Shown: piece after piece, positions 8,514-16,647 of the stretch
Position numbering within the stretch: position 1 is the first letter of the stretch
How the letters are laid out: every line of letters starts with the position of its first letter
DNA from: Candidatus Moraniibacteriota bacterium
Lineage (GTDB): Bacteria > Patescibacteria > Paceibacteria > Moranbacterales > UBA2206
Length of the DNA: 64,000 bases
Direction of reading: 5' to 3'
Assembly (NCBI GenBank): GCA_030645735.1
Contig: JAUSNP010000003.1
Coordinates: forward strand, 62,001 to 126,000
Notes under the pieces: model-generated
The model's input: the letters and a program-made list of their open reading frames with translations, nothing else
The model's database searches: none
What the model was told of the DNA's origin: nothing
Program-made: the position numbers and the translations under genes

Positions 8514-8714
8514 TCATTGCAGAATAATTTCTGCTTCTTCGGGGTATAGCCTGATGAGGCATTTTCTGCAAAGACCATGGCTTACCCAAAACATAGACAA
8601 ACAACCGCCCTCACAATCGTGGCAGAGTTTGCCAAAAGAACATTTCAAAACACTGTCGGGACGCCGCTTCTTGCTTTTCTCGCATGCGACACACACAACA
8701 ACATGTTCTGGCAT
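8514..8714 (-). CDS. Small cysteine-rich zinc-ribbon-like protein
   Basis: 66 residues with nine cysteines, including CVAC (residues 8-11), CSFGKLCHDC (~25-34) and CRKC (~49-52); it could bind one or two zinc ions. No family recognised. A strong GGGAGG lies eight bases before the ATG, so it is likely a real gene despite its size. An inverted repeat AATTGCA-TAT-TGCAATT (8767-8783) lies in its upstream region and could be an operator. It belongs to the class of small orphan genes with Shine-Dalgarno sequences found throughout this window. Confidence 0.6.
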   Translation of the reverse strand: MPEHVVVCVACEKSKKRRPDSVLKCSFGKLCHDCEGGCLSMFWVSHGLCRKCLIRLYPEEAEIILQ

Positions 8715-8835
8715 AGTGGCCTCCCTTGGTAAAATTGTTGATAAAAAAATAATATTTTTTTATTTCAATTGCATATTGCAATTCATTCTTTTTAAAGAGC
8801 CTGTAATAATTGTAGCACTTTTCGACTATATCAAA

Positions 8836-8856
8836 AAAACGACTGATCGTCGTTTT
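8836..8856 (-). terminator. Terminator of tsaE
   Basis: Stem AAAACGAC/GTCGTTTT (8836-8843 with 8849-8856) with a T run on the minus strand, directly at the tsaE stop codon. Confidence 0.8.
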
Positions 8857-9347
8857 TATTTAAAGCATATTTTTCTTTGATTCTTATCCAGCCATTCAAA
8901 TTTTATTTTGAGTGCATCTTTCGGTAATATTTTCTTGACTCGTTCTGACCATTCAACAATGACGATGTTTTTATCATCTGCCACAATTTCCTCCCAACCC
9001 AAATTCAACAAGTCCTTTTCATCAATCCGGTACGCGTCAATGTGATAAATGCCGTGGATCGTGGATCGTGGATCGTGGATCGCATCGCTTTTTAATTTGC
9101 GTTTTGCGTTCCACGTTTTGCGTTCCACGTTTTGCGTTATGCGATATTCTTTCATTATCAAAAAAGTCGGACTTGTATATGGTCCTTTGACTTTCAATCC
9201 CTTCAACAATCCTTGCGTGAATGTCGTTTTGCCAGCGCCCAAATCACCTTCCATACACAAAACTTCTCCGCCTTGTAATTCCAAAGCCAATAACTCTCCA
9301 AGTTTTTGGGTTTCTTTGAAATTGTTAGTTATAAATTCTTTACTCAT
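8856..9347 (-). CDS. tsaE: tRNA threonylcarbamoyladenosine synthesis ATPase TsaE
   Basis: P-loop protein needed with TsaB and TsaD for the t6A modification of tRNAs reading ANN codons. Walker A GDLGAGKTT and the motifs TSPTFLIMKEYR and YHIDAYRI are present. A stretch of ~30 residues between MKEYR and YHIDAYR, not expected in the family, is encoded by tandem repeats (9054-9140), so a repeat element sits in frame inside an essential gene. I chose the ATG at 9347 because MSKEF matches the usual start; ATG 9356 and a codon at 9383 are alternatives. The usual partners tsaB and tsaD are not in the window. Confidence 0.9.
   Translation of the reverse strand: MSKEFITNNFKETQKLGELLALELQGGEVLCMEGDLGAGKTTFTQGLLKGLKVKGPYTSPTFLIMKEYRITQNVERKTWNAKRKLKSDAIHDPRSTIHGIYHIDAYRIDEKDLLNLGWEEIVADDKNIVIVEWSERVKKILPKDALKIKFEWLDKNQRKICFK
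9054..9142. repeat. Tandem repeats inside tsaE
   Basis: Four copies of GTGGATC (9054-9081), then two exact copies of GCGTTCCACGTTTT (9106-9119, 9120-9133) and a partial third. The same words occur in reverse orientation at 23586-23672. Confidence 0.85.
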
Positions 9348-9388
9348 TATTCCCATTACAACGCACAAATCCTCTAAAGTCAAGGATT

Positions 9389-9553
9389 TAAGGCTCTGTT
9401 ATGAGATAAGTTGTGCAAGTCCGTGCTCAGGTTTGCGTCAGATTTGTTTTAAAAAATTTGAAGATGTATCGAGATACTTCGAGAATTTTTTAAAACAAAG
9501 ATGTCGTGAAGATGAGTGCGAAATTGTATGAATTATCTCATAACAGAGCCTTA
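9389..9553. repeat. MITE-like 165-base inverted-repeat element
   Basis: The ends (9389-9409 and 9533-9553) are perfect 21-base inverted repeats. An inner pair TTTGTTTTAAAAAATT/AATTTTTTAAAACAAA is also perfect, and the parts between are complementary when G-U pairs are allowed. The whole element can fold as one long hairpin. It lies between the divergent tsaE and DHH genes and has no open reading frame of its own. I see no clear target-site duplication. Confidence 0.8.
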
Positions 9554-9616
9554 GCCAGATATTTGACACAAACAATTTCAATTGCTATTCTATGAAACTA
9601 ACTTAAACATACCTAT

Positions 9617-10747
9617 ATGAGCCTTGAACCGCAGGAACAATTCAAGAATTTCGTGGAAAAATCTAAGGAGGTTTTGATTTTGATTCCCGAAAATCCCAGT
9701 GGCGATGCAGTCGGCAGTGCTTGGGCGCTCTATTTTTTCCTGCAGAAAAAAGAAATCAATGCCACCATTGCCTTCTCCAATCATTTGTCTGATAAATATT
9801 CTTTTCTGCCCAAACCTGAGCAAATTCTGACAGAAATTTCTGGGGCGCGCGATTTTGTGCTTTCCTTCAACACGACTTATAATAAAATTTCTAATGTCCG
9901 CACGGAAGAATCTGAAGGTAAATTGGAGATTCACCTGACTCCGGAAAAGGGAACCCTCAATCCCAAGGACTTCTCCTTTATCCTAGCCAAGTTCAAATAT
10001 GACTTGATGGTGATTATCGACAGTCCAGACTTGGAAGGTTTGGGCAAGATTTATGAAAAAAATCCGGATCTTTTTTTCGAAGTGCCCATCATCAACATTG
10101 ATCATCGCAGTACTAATGATAATTTTGGCCAAATCAATCTAGTAGATATCACCGCTTCATCTTGCAGTGAAATCTTGAGCATTGCCTTGGAACATATTGA
10201 TTATAATTTGATGGACAAAACGATTGCTGATTGTTTGTTGACTGGCATCATCAGTGCTACGGAAAGTTTCCAAAAGAAAAACACCACTCCCAAGGCCTTG
10301 TTGGCTGCCGCCACTCTGATGGACAAAGGCGCAGACCAGCAAACTATCATTCGCTGGCTATATAAAACTCAACCATTGCATGTTTTGAAATTGTGGGGCC
10401 GCGCCATGGCCAACTTGAATTGGGATGAGCAATCTAAACTTGTTTGGACCAATCTCGGTGTGGAGGATTTTGTGCAAAGCCGTTCCAACCCGACGGATGT
10501 TTTGATAATTCTCGAGAAATTGCAAGAAAATTATAGCGAAGGCAAGATATTCATGGCACTTTACAATGACACACCAGCAACAACGATAGCCCTACTTAAA
10601 TCAGTTGACCAAGCGCTGTTGAAAAAAATCCAACCCTTTTTCAATGGCACCCTCAAACGCGATGTCCTAGAAATTAAATTGGAAGCTTCAATGTTGTTCG
10701 AAGCTGGAACGGATATTGCCAAAAAGATAAAAGAGATGGGCGCTTAA
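9617..10747 (+). CDS. DHH-family phosphoesterase, degenerate active site
   Basis: 376 residues with the layout of NrnA-like nanoRNase/pAp phosphatases: an N-terminal DHH domain (to residue ~200) and a C-terminal DHHA1-like domain. The metal-binding motifs are altered. The first motif reads NPSGDAVGS instead of NPDGDAIGS, the second IDSPDLEG, and the signature DHH is DHR (NIDHRSTNDNFG). The fold is kept, but phosphatase activity is doubtful or may use fewer metal ligands. It precedes the double PilB ATPase gene but ends in its own terminator. No Shine-Dalgarno sequence. Confidence 0.8.
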   Translation: MSLEPQEQFKNFVEKSKEVLILIPENPSGDAVGSAWALYFFLQKKEINATIAFSNHLSDKYSFLPKPEQILTEISGARDFVLSFNTTYNKISNVRTEESEGKLEIHLTPEKGTLNPKDFSFILAKFKYDLMVIIDSPDLEGLGKIYEKNPDLFFEVPIINIDHRSTNDNFGQINLVDITASSCSEILSIALEHIDYNLMDKTIADCLLTGIISATESFQKKNTTPKALLAAATLMDKGADQQTIIRWLYKTQPLHVLKLWGRAMANLNWDEQSKLVWTNLGVEDFVQSRSNPTDVLIILEKLQENYSEGKIFMALYNDTPATTIALLKSVDQALLKKIQPFFNGTLKRDVLEIKLEASMLFEAGTDIAKKIKEMGA

Positions 10748-10763
10748 AAATCCGCTTTCTTTC

Positions 10764-10803
10764 AGACACACAGTGATCTTTGGACACTGCGTGTCTTTTT
10801 TAT
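10764..10803 (+). terminator. Terminator of the DHH gene
   Basis: Stem AGACAC-A-CAGTG/CACTG-C-GTGTCT (10764-10775 with 10785-10796) with one mismatch, then six or more T. Confidence 0.85.
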
Positions 10804-10866
10804 TTTATAAAAGTAGCAAAATTACCTAAAATACAGTAGAATAGAGTTATAAAATAAAAAAATACT

Positions 10867-13800
10867 ATGCCAAAAATACTTCACAAAAAATCATCCGCGG
10901 AACCCTCCAAGGCTGATATGCAAAAACAAGAAGATACCCAAAAAGTTTTGTCCAAAATGCGTCATCAATCTGAAGAAGAACGCGCTTCAGCTTTTGCGGC
11001 GGTCATTGGCATGACTTACATTGATACCAATTTAATTCCCATCGAAACTGACGCTATCAAAACCCTCTCTGAAGAAGAAGCTCACCAATTCAATGTAGCC
11101 GTCATCGCTAAGACTGGTAAAAAAATAACTGTCATCTCGACTGATCCAACCGTGCCAGCAACCTTGGAGTTTTTGAAAAACTTGCGCGAATCCAATGGCT
11201 GGGAACTGAATGTTTTTGTGGTTTCTCAATATAACCTGGAGAAGGTTTTGGACCGCTACAAAAAAATTGTTTTCACTGACATTCTTTCACAACTCAGTGT
11301 CAGCCTAACAGGCGAAGATTTGCAGAAATTTGATGAGTATTTGAAAGATCTGACCACCCTCAAACAAAGAATCAATGAATTGCCTACTACCCAAATTTTG
11401 AATGTAATGATGGGTGGGGCCTACAAACTAGGCGCCAGTGACATCCACATCGAACCACAAGAAAAAGAATTTCGTTTGCGCTATCGTATCGATGGAATTT
11501 TGCACGATGTCGCTTTTTTACCATTGAATGTTTTCAAAACAGTGGTAAATCGTGTGAAAATGATGTCCGATATGAAACTCAATTTGAGAGACATTGCGCA
11601 AGATGGAACTTTTGAAGTAAATATTGAAGACAAAAAAATTGCCATTCGTGTTTCAATTATTCCTGGTAGCTATGGCGAAAGCATCGTAATGAGAATTCTT
11701 GACCCAGCGTCTATCCAAGTAGCGGTAGAAAATTTGGGTTTACGCGGATTGGCTTATGAAATTATTCAGAAACAAATCAATGCTCCTAGCGGCATGATTC
11801 TAACTACTGGCCCGACTGGTTCCGGGAAAACCACCACCCTCTATGCTATTGTCAACAAACTCAATGATCCCGAAACAAAAATCATCACTATTGAAGACCC
11901 AATTGAATATGAAGTGACTGGCATCTCCCAAACTCAAGTTGAAAAATCCCGCGGTTATGATTTTGCCTCAGGCCTTCGAGCTATCGTCCGTCAAGATCCA
12001 GATGTAATTCTCGTGGGAGAAATTCGCGATGAAGAGACCGTGGACATTGCCATTAACTCGGCATTAACTGGTCACCTAGTGTTATCTACGATTCACACCA
12101 ACAGTGCCATCGCCACCATTGCGCGAATGATTGAAATGGGCGTCAAGCCAACTTTGATTGCGCCAGCTACCAATGCCTTCATTGGACAACGTTTGGTGCG
12201 CAAATTGTGTGATTGCAAAGAAGAATACACCCCTGCCAAAGAATCACTAGAATCTTTGAAAAAAATTATTTCTATTATTTCACCAAAATCAAAATTGGAA
12301 GTGCCCAAGGAAATCAAAACGCTCTTCCGACCCAAGGGTTGTCCAAAATGCAACAACCTTGGCTACAAAGGACGCATGGGAATTTTTGAAGTTTTCACCA
12401 TCAATGAAGAAATTGAAAAATTGATTGTCAATTTTGCTTCCGAAGCGGAAATCACTATGGCCGCCTTGGAAGCTGGTATGATCACGATGTTGCAAGACGG
12501 AATTTTGAAATCTCTAGAAGGCATCACTTCGATTGAAGAGGTGAAACGCGCTACAGGTGAAGGCGATTTTTTGCAAAATATTTATGAAAAATTGATGGCT
12601 TCCACTTTGGGTCACGGTGTTTTGATTGAACCAATTCATTATTCAACCGCTCTAGAAAATATCAAAGACTTTCAAAAATTGCAGACAGTCATCAGCACTT
12701 CTGCCACCAAAGATATCAATAAAATAGTTTTTGCAGCTGCTTCAATTTTGCGCACGGGTGACATTCACATTGAACCAGGACCTGATAATGTCAAAGTTCG
12801 CTTCCGTATTGATGGAATTTTGCAAACTGTTGTCACCTATCCGCTCAATGAATATCCAAATATCTTGGGTGAAATAAAAATCCTGTCTGGTGTCAAAACC
12901 GAAGTGCGAGAAGGTGTGATTGATAGTCGTTTCAGCATCAAGTTTGACGAGGAAATTCCTGATATCAAAGAAAGGTCAGTTGATGTGCGTGTTTCCATCA
13001 TTCTGGGTGGCTATGGTGAGACTGTGGTAATGCGTCTTTTGAGCAAAGCTTCGCAAGAATTGGATATCAACAAATTAGGCATCAGTGAACAAAACAAGAA
13101 AAAAATCATGCATGAAATTTCCAAACCCAATGGCGTGTTTTTGAACACTGGCCCAACTGGCTCTGGAAAAACTACTACATTATATTCAATTGTAAATATC
13201 CTCAATAAACCGGAAGTCAAAATCATCACTGTTGAAGATCCAATTGAATATCAAATAGAAGGTATCTTGCAAACTCCAACCAATGACAAAGAAGGCTACA
13301 CTTTTGCCACCGCTTTGCGCGCACTTCTGCGTCAAAACCCTGACATTATGATGATTGGTGAAATCCGTGATGATGAGACCGCTCAAGTGGCCGTACAAGC
13401 CGCTTTGACTGGTCATATGGTGCTTTCCACCATTCACACCAACAATGCCGCTGGCGCGGTCCAGAGAATGCTCAACATGGGTGTTTCACCATCCGACATC
13501 GCCTCAGCCGTCAACGCTTTTATGGCACAACGCTTAGTGCGCAAATTGTGTGACTGCAAAGAAAAAATTTCTTTGACTACTGAAGACAAAGAAAAGATTG
13601 AGCGAGTCTTGAAAACTATTTCTCCCAAAGCTGGTGTAGAAATTCCCGCCATTGGTGAAATTTATACTCACAAAGGTTGCGAAAAATGCAACAACATCGG
13701 CTACAAAGGCCGAACCACTATCAGCGAAATCTTTGTCATCGATCGCGACATCCAAGAACTCATCAATCGTGGCGCTATCACTTCCGAACTGGCCGACAAA

Positions 13801-13902
13801 GCCACTGAAAATGGCATGATCACCATGGCACAAGATGGAGTTTTGAAAGTGTTGAATGGTGAGACGACGTTGGAAGAAGTGGAGAGAGTTACCGAGATCT
13901 AG
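10867..13902 (+). CDS. Tandem PilB/GspE-type ATPase (two ATPases in one protein)
   Basis: 1011 residues, about twice the usual length. An N-terminal domain (residues ~1-130) resembles the GspE N-terminal domain. Two complete secretion ATPase units follow. Each has Walker A GPTGSGKTTTLY (residues ~315 and ~762), an Asp box (IEDPIEYE, VEDPIEYQ), Walker B (ILVGEIRDEET, MMIGEIRDDET), a His box (STIHTN) and the zinc site CDC...CxKCNN.GYKGR. Both halves look catalytically intact. The family drives type IV pilus assembly or type II secretion as a hexamer; a fused pair may form a trimer of dimers (inference). No other pilus gene is nearby. No Shine-Dalgarno sequence. Confidence 0.93.
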   Translation: MPKILHKKSSAEPSKADMQKQEDTQKVLSKMRHQSEEERASAFAAVIGMTYIDTNLIPIETDAIKTLSEEEAHQFNVAVIAKTGKKITVISTDPTVPATLEFLKNLRESNGWELNVFVVSQYNLEKVLDRYKKIVFTDILSQLSVSLTGEDLQKFDEYLKDLTTLKQRINELPTTQILNVMMGGAYKLGASDIHIEPQEKEFRLRYRIDGILHDVAFLPLNVFKTVVNRVKMMSDMKLNLRDIAQDGTFEVNIEDKKIAIRVSIIPGSYGESIVMRILDPASIQVAVENLGLRGLAYEIIQKQINAPSGMILTTGPTGSGKTTTLYAIVNKLNDPETKIITIEDPIEYEVTGISQTQVEKSRGYDFASGLRAIVRQDPDVILVGEIRDEETVDIAINSALTGHLVLSTIHTNSAIATIARMIEMGVKPTLIAPATNAFIGQRLVRKLCDCKEEYTPAKESLESLKKIISIISPKSKLEVPKEIKTLFRPKGCPKCNNLGYKGRMGIFEVFTINEEIEKLIVNFASEAEITMAALEAGMITMLQDGILKSLEGITSIEEVKRATGEGDFLQNIYEKLMASTLGHGVLIEPIHYSTALENIKDFQKLQTVISTSATKDINKIVFAAASILRTGDIHIEPGPDNVKVRFRIDGILQTVVTYPLNEYPNILGEIKILSGVKTEVREGVIDSRFSIKFDEEIPDIKERSVDVRVSIILGGYGETVVMRLLSKASQELDINKLGISEQNKKKIMHEISKPNGVFLNTGPTGSGKTTTLYSIVNILNKPEVKIITVEDPIEYQIEGILQTPTNDKEGYTFATALRALLRQNPDIMMIGEIRDDETAQVAVQAALTGHMVLSTIHTNNAAGAVQRMLNMGVSPSDIASAVNAFMAQRLVRKLCDCKEKISLTTEDKEKIERVLKTISPKAGVEIPAIGEIYTHKGCEKCNNIGYKGRTTISEIFVIDRDIQELINRGAITSELADKATENGMITMAQDGVLKVLNGETTLEEVERVTEI

Positions 13903-13909
13903 CAACTTC

Positions 13910-13996
13910 ACCCTCACCTCAGCCCTCTCCCTTAGGGAGAGGAGGTTCGCTTTTTCTCCTTCTCCCTCAAGGGAGAAGGTGCCCGAAGGGCGGATT
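13910..13996. repeat. REP-like double hairpin
   Basis: Two hairpins, CCCTCTCCCTTAGGGAGAGG and CCTTCTCCCTCAAGGGAGAAGG-like, are followed by GGTGCCCGAAGGGCGG. The pattern matches extragenic palindromic repeats I know from proteobacterial genomes. It lies just after the double-ATPase gene and may also stop transcription. Confidence 0.7.
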
Positions 13997-14011
13997 CTGA
14001 ACTTATTAACA

Positions 14012-14041
14012 TTGTCATCCCGGGCTTGACCCGGGATCTAC
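14012..14041. repeat. Left palindrome of the GIY-YIG unit
   Basis: A 30-base palindromic unit around CCCGGGCTTGACCCGGG. Its complement closely matches 14332-14361, so the two copies bracket the GIY-YIG gene as inverted repeats. Confidence 0.75.
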
Positions 14042-14046
14042 TTTTT

Positions 14047-14358
14047 ATGCAACACCAATATTGTGTTTACATATTAACTAGCCAAACAAACCGAGTTTTG
14101 TATGTTGGTGTGACAAGTAACTTACCCAAAAGAATCTTCGAACACAAAAATAAATTGGCAGATGGTTTTACGAAAAAATACAATGTCGATAAATTGGTTT
14201 ATTTTGAGCAAGGCGAGGATGTGAGTTCTGCCCTGCATAGAGAAAAACAATTGAAAAAATGGAAAAGGGAGTGGAAACTTGAATTGATCGAGAAGTCTAA
14301 TCCTGAATGGAAAGATTTGAGCGATACCTTAGTAGATTCCGGCTCAAGGCCGGAATGA
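14047..14358 (+). CDS. GIY-YIG nuclease domain protein
   Basis: 103 residues from the ATG at 14047 (a TTG at 14026 lies inside the palindrome). It is a single-domain GIY-YIG protein of the UvrC-N-terminal/URI type: YCVYILTS (the GIY position), LYVGVTSNLPKRIFEHKN (the YIG position and catalytic Arg), then a Glu/Lys-rich helix. The last residues, DSGSRPE, are encoded by the right palindrome itself. Such genes are often bounded by this kind of repeat, which suggests that gene and repeats move together. The nuclease should cut DNA as a monomer; its target is unknown. Confidence 0.88.
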   Translation: MQHQYCVYILTSQTNRVLYVGVTSNLPKRIFEHKNKLADGFTKKYNVDKLVYFEQGEDVSSALHREKQLKKWKREWKLELIEKSNPEWKDLSDTLVDSGSRPE

Positions 14359-14361
14359 CAA
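14332..14361. repeat. Right palindrome of the GIY-YIG unit
   Basis: Inverted copy of 14012-14041 with core TTCCGGCTCAAGGCCGGAA. It contains the last eight codons and the stop codon of the GIY-YIG gene. Confidence 0.75.
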
Positions 14362-14428
14362 ATCTTAGACAATTAAAAAACAGCGGCCCCTCCTAGGTCG
14401 CTGCTTTGCTTTCGCCGGCATTACCGAT

Positions 14429-14848
14429 TTAATTTTGAAAATTCACTGCCATCCCAAACATGGCATTTAGAGCCGCCTCCACATTCTTTTTGGGAACAAC
14501 GATTAGGCTACCCGATTCATCTTCACCGAGCACCCTAACAAATGCATTGACATGAACCTTGTGAGATTCACTTCCAACTATGGGTTGGTAGCCATAAAAG
14601 AATGTGCCATCAAACCCGCTGGAAGCTATCACCATAAGGCCTTGCATCCTGTTGCTTGCTACGACCATATCGCCTGGCTGGACAGGATCAAGAACCTTCT
14701 CAACTTTTTTCAGAGTCTTCTCGATTCTGTTGGTCGTTGAGATTTTTTCTGGAGACCGCTGAGAAATGTTCATCAAAAGTACTACCACGCAACTGGCCAA
14801 AAGCGCAGCGACAATCAATAAATTTCTCTTAACTTTTCGTTCGTTCAT
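14429..14848 (-). CDS. Membrane-anchored orphan protein
   Basis: 139 residues from the ATG at 14848, chosen because GAGGAGCGGG lies just before it. One N-terminal membrane segment (residues ~9-28) is followed by a Lys-rich linker and a ~90-residue soluble domain with many short beta-type stretches (MVVASNRMQGLMVIASSG, SLIVVPKKN). No family recognised; the C-terminal part is presumably extracytoplasmic. A GC-rich imperfect hairpin (14377-14403) follows the gene. A consensus promoter at 15140-15168 predicts a leader of about 285 bases, so post-transcriptional control is possible. Confidence 0.6.
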   Translation of the reverse strand: MNERKVKRNLLIVAALLASCVVVLLMNISQRSPEKISTTNRIEKTLKKVEKVLDPVQPGDMVVASNRMQGLMVIASSGFDGTFFYGYQPIVGSESHKVHVNAFVRVLGEDESGSLIVVPKKNVEAALNAMFGMAVNFQN

Positions 14849-14899
14849 GTCCCGCTCCTCTAAATTTGTAAAGAAGTTGTCTTTAATTTCACCACTCAG

Positions 14900-14939
14900 T
14901 GAAATCAGTGGTTTCATGTGCTAATCTGTGATTCTGACA
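14900..14939. repeat. Dispersed repeat, shared with 63038-63077
   Basis: Its reverse complement matches 63038-63077 at 36 of 40 positions. It lies in the leader of the membrane-anchored orphan gene. Confidence 0.75.
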
Positions 14940-15139
14940 ATAATCTGCAGGCAAGTCCCAAGAGTTAGACCCTCGGGGAAGGAACAGTATCGAGGCACGA
15001 CCCAGCCGAAACCAGAACGCCCATATCTTGATAAAAAGTTCCCAAAATTGATGACAAAAGATAGAAGTCACCAATTGCCTACAGCTTACTGCTAGCCATA
15101 TAAAAAGGCATTGTTTCAGCCGAACTCATATGACTAAGT

Positions 15140-15168
15140 AGCTTAGCATAGCTTGGGTTTTTTGTCAA
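15140..15168 (-). promoter_or_regulatory. Promoter with long leader for the 14429-14848 gene
   Basis: On the minus strand TTGACA (15163-15168), a 17-base spacer and TAAGCT (15140-15145). The leader (about 14849-15134) contains a CCTCG/CGAGG hairpin (14971-14995) and the dispersed repeat. I recognise no riboswitch or structured RNA family in it. Bases 15180-15327 are an A/T-rich stretch with repeated GACTTTAG-like words and no gene. Confidence 0.6.
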
Positions 15169-15327
15169 GTAATGCTAAGATGAGCCTAGAGCTCAAAAAG
15201 GCTAAGGCCTAAAGACCAAAGACTAAACAAAGCATTAAGACCAAAATAATAACCACTTAAACCTTTCTACTTTTTAAGCTTTAGACTTGTTTTAGTCTTT
15301 AGTAATTAGACTTTAGACTTAAAATTT

Positions 15328-16377
15328 ATGCTAATAGATTCCTCCGAACAATTCAATACTCTTGATTCAGTCGTTGCTCCCAAAGAAAATCCAGATGATA
15401 GAAATCTGGACAATACTTTACGTCCACAAACTTTTGCTGAATACATTGGCCAAGACAAAGTCAAAAAGAATTTGGATTTTTTGATTCGCGCGGCCAAGAA
15501 ACGTGAAGAACCGATTGAACATATTTTGCTCTATGGTCCAGCCGGTCTAGGCAAAACTACTTTGGCCAACATCATCGCCAAAGAAATGGGTGTCAACATC
15601 AAAACCACTTCTGGCCCAGCCATTGAACGCGTCGGCGATTTTGGATCGATCCTCACCAACTTGCAGGATGGCGACATTCTGTTCATTGATGAAATTCATC
15701 GTCTAAACAAATCCATTGAAGAAATTCTCTATCCAGCCATGGAAGATTTCAAATTGGACATCATCATCGGCAAAGGTCCGTCAGCTCGAACTATTCAATT
15801 GGATTTGCCAAGATTCACTTTGATTGGCGCCACCACCAAACTTGGCTCACTCACCAATCCCCTCAGAAATCGTTTCGGTGCCACCTATCGCTTGGAATTT
15901 TATAACCAGCAACATATTCAGGACATTGTGAAACGCTCCGGTAACATTTTGGGTGTGGACATTCATGAAACTGGTCTAGAAAAAATTGCCAGTTGCGCCA
16001 GACAAACTCCGCGGGTTGCCAATCGTCTTTTGAAACGCGTGCGTGATTATGCGCAAATCAAAAATCACACACTCGTAGATGGTGTCGTGGCGCAAGAAGC
16101 CTTGGAGATGATTGATATTGATCCAATTGGCTTGGAACCATCAGACCGCCACATTTTGCGCACCATCATTGAGAAATTCAATGGCGGACCAGTCGGGCTT
16201 GGCACCATTGCGGCCGCCACCAGCGAAGAAATCAAAACCATTGAAGATGTTTATGAGCCCTATCTTTTGCAAATCGGTTTTATGACCCGCACACCGCGCG
16301 GTCGCGTCATCACCGAACACGCCTACAAACATTTGGGCATTCCCTATTCCAATAAAACTCAAAATGCTTTATTATAA
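15328..16377 (+). CDS. ruvB: Holliday junction branch-migration helicase RuvB
   Basis: 349 residues, normal length. AAA+ motor that, with RuvA, drives branch migration at Holliday junctions. Walker A GPAGLGKTT, Walker B DILFIDEIHRL, sensor TLIGATTKLGSLTNPLRNRFG, and a C-terminal winged helix with GLGTIAAATSE and RTPRGRV. A short N-terminal extension precedes the conserved LRPQTFAEYIGQ. There is no Shine-Dalgarno sequence. ruvC lies about 6 kb away; ruvA is not in the window. Confidence 0.98.
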   Translation: MLIDSSEQFNTLDSVVAPKENPDDRNLDNTLRPQTFAEYIGQDKVKKNLDFLIRAAKKREEPIEHILLYGPAGLGKTTLANIIAKEMGVNIKTTSGPAIERVGDFGSILTNLQDGDILFIDEIHRLNKSIEEILYPAMEDFKLDIIIGKGPSARTIQLDLPRFTLIGATTKLGSLTNPLRNRFGATYRLEFYNQQHIQDIVKRSGNILGVDIHETGLEKIASCARQTPRVANRLLKRVRDYAQIKNHTLVDGVVAQEALEMIDIDPIGLEPSDRHILRTIIEKFNGGPVGLGTIAAATSEEIKTIEDVYEPYLLQIGFMTRTPRGRVITEHAYKHLGIPYSNKTQNALL

Positions 16378-16403
16378 AATTACAATCTCTTAAAAAATAA
16401 AAA

Positions 16404-16628
16404 ATGATTAATCTAGTTTTGTTGGCCTTGTATGGAATTATTATTTTAACCTTCTTAATTGTTTCTTTTTTTATCGTCTACCACTTAGTTACCTATTCCA
16501 TAAATTCAGAGCTGAATTTCATCATGCTCTTTTTGTTTGTAGCCGTAACGGCTGGACTGCTTATTTCGAATTTAGCGCTTTTCTTTTCCATTGACTGGAA
16601 TATGCTAATTACAGACCTGCTACCCTAA
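16404..16628 (+). CDS. Small membrane protein, 74 residues
   Basis: Two predicted membrane segments (residues ~4-28 and ~38-62) with almost no soluble part. No family recognised. It lies 26 bases after ruvB and 19 bases before the PH-domain gene on the same strand, so it is probably cotranscribed. No Shine-Dalgarno sequence. Confidence 0.6.
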   Translation: MINLVLLALYGIIILTFLIVSFFIVYHLVTYSINSELNFIMLFLFVAVTAGLLISNLALFFSIDWNMLITDLLP

Positions 16629-16647
16629 TTGTTACTAAAATAAATTT

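Noticed and set aside
9054..9142. Possible small CRISPR-like array.
   Set aside because: Repeats are directly adjacent without spacers, lie inside a coding gene, and no cas genes are near.
14965..15000. Similarity of GGGGAAGGAACAG to the conserved loop of signal recognition particle RNA.
   Set aside because: The bases around it do not pair like SRP helix 8, and the internal-loop sequences are absent.
14889..15074. A 61-codon minus-strand open frame in the leader of the 14429-14848 gene.
   Set aside because: Starts at GTG or TTG with only a weak AGG upstream, overlaps a dispersed repeat, and the protein has no recognisable features. Kept only as a possibility in the leader finding.
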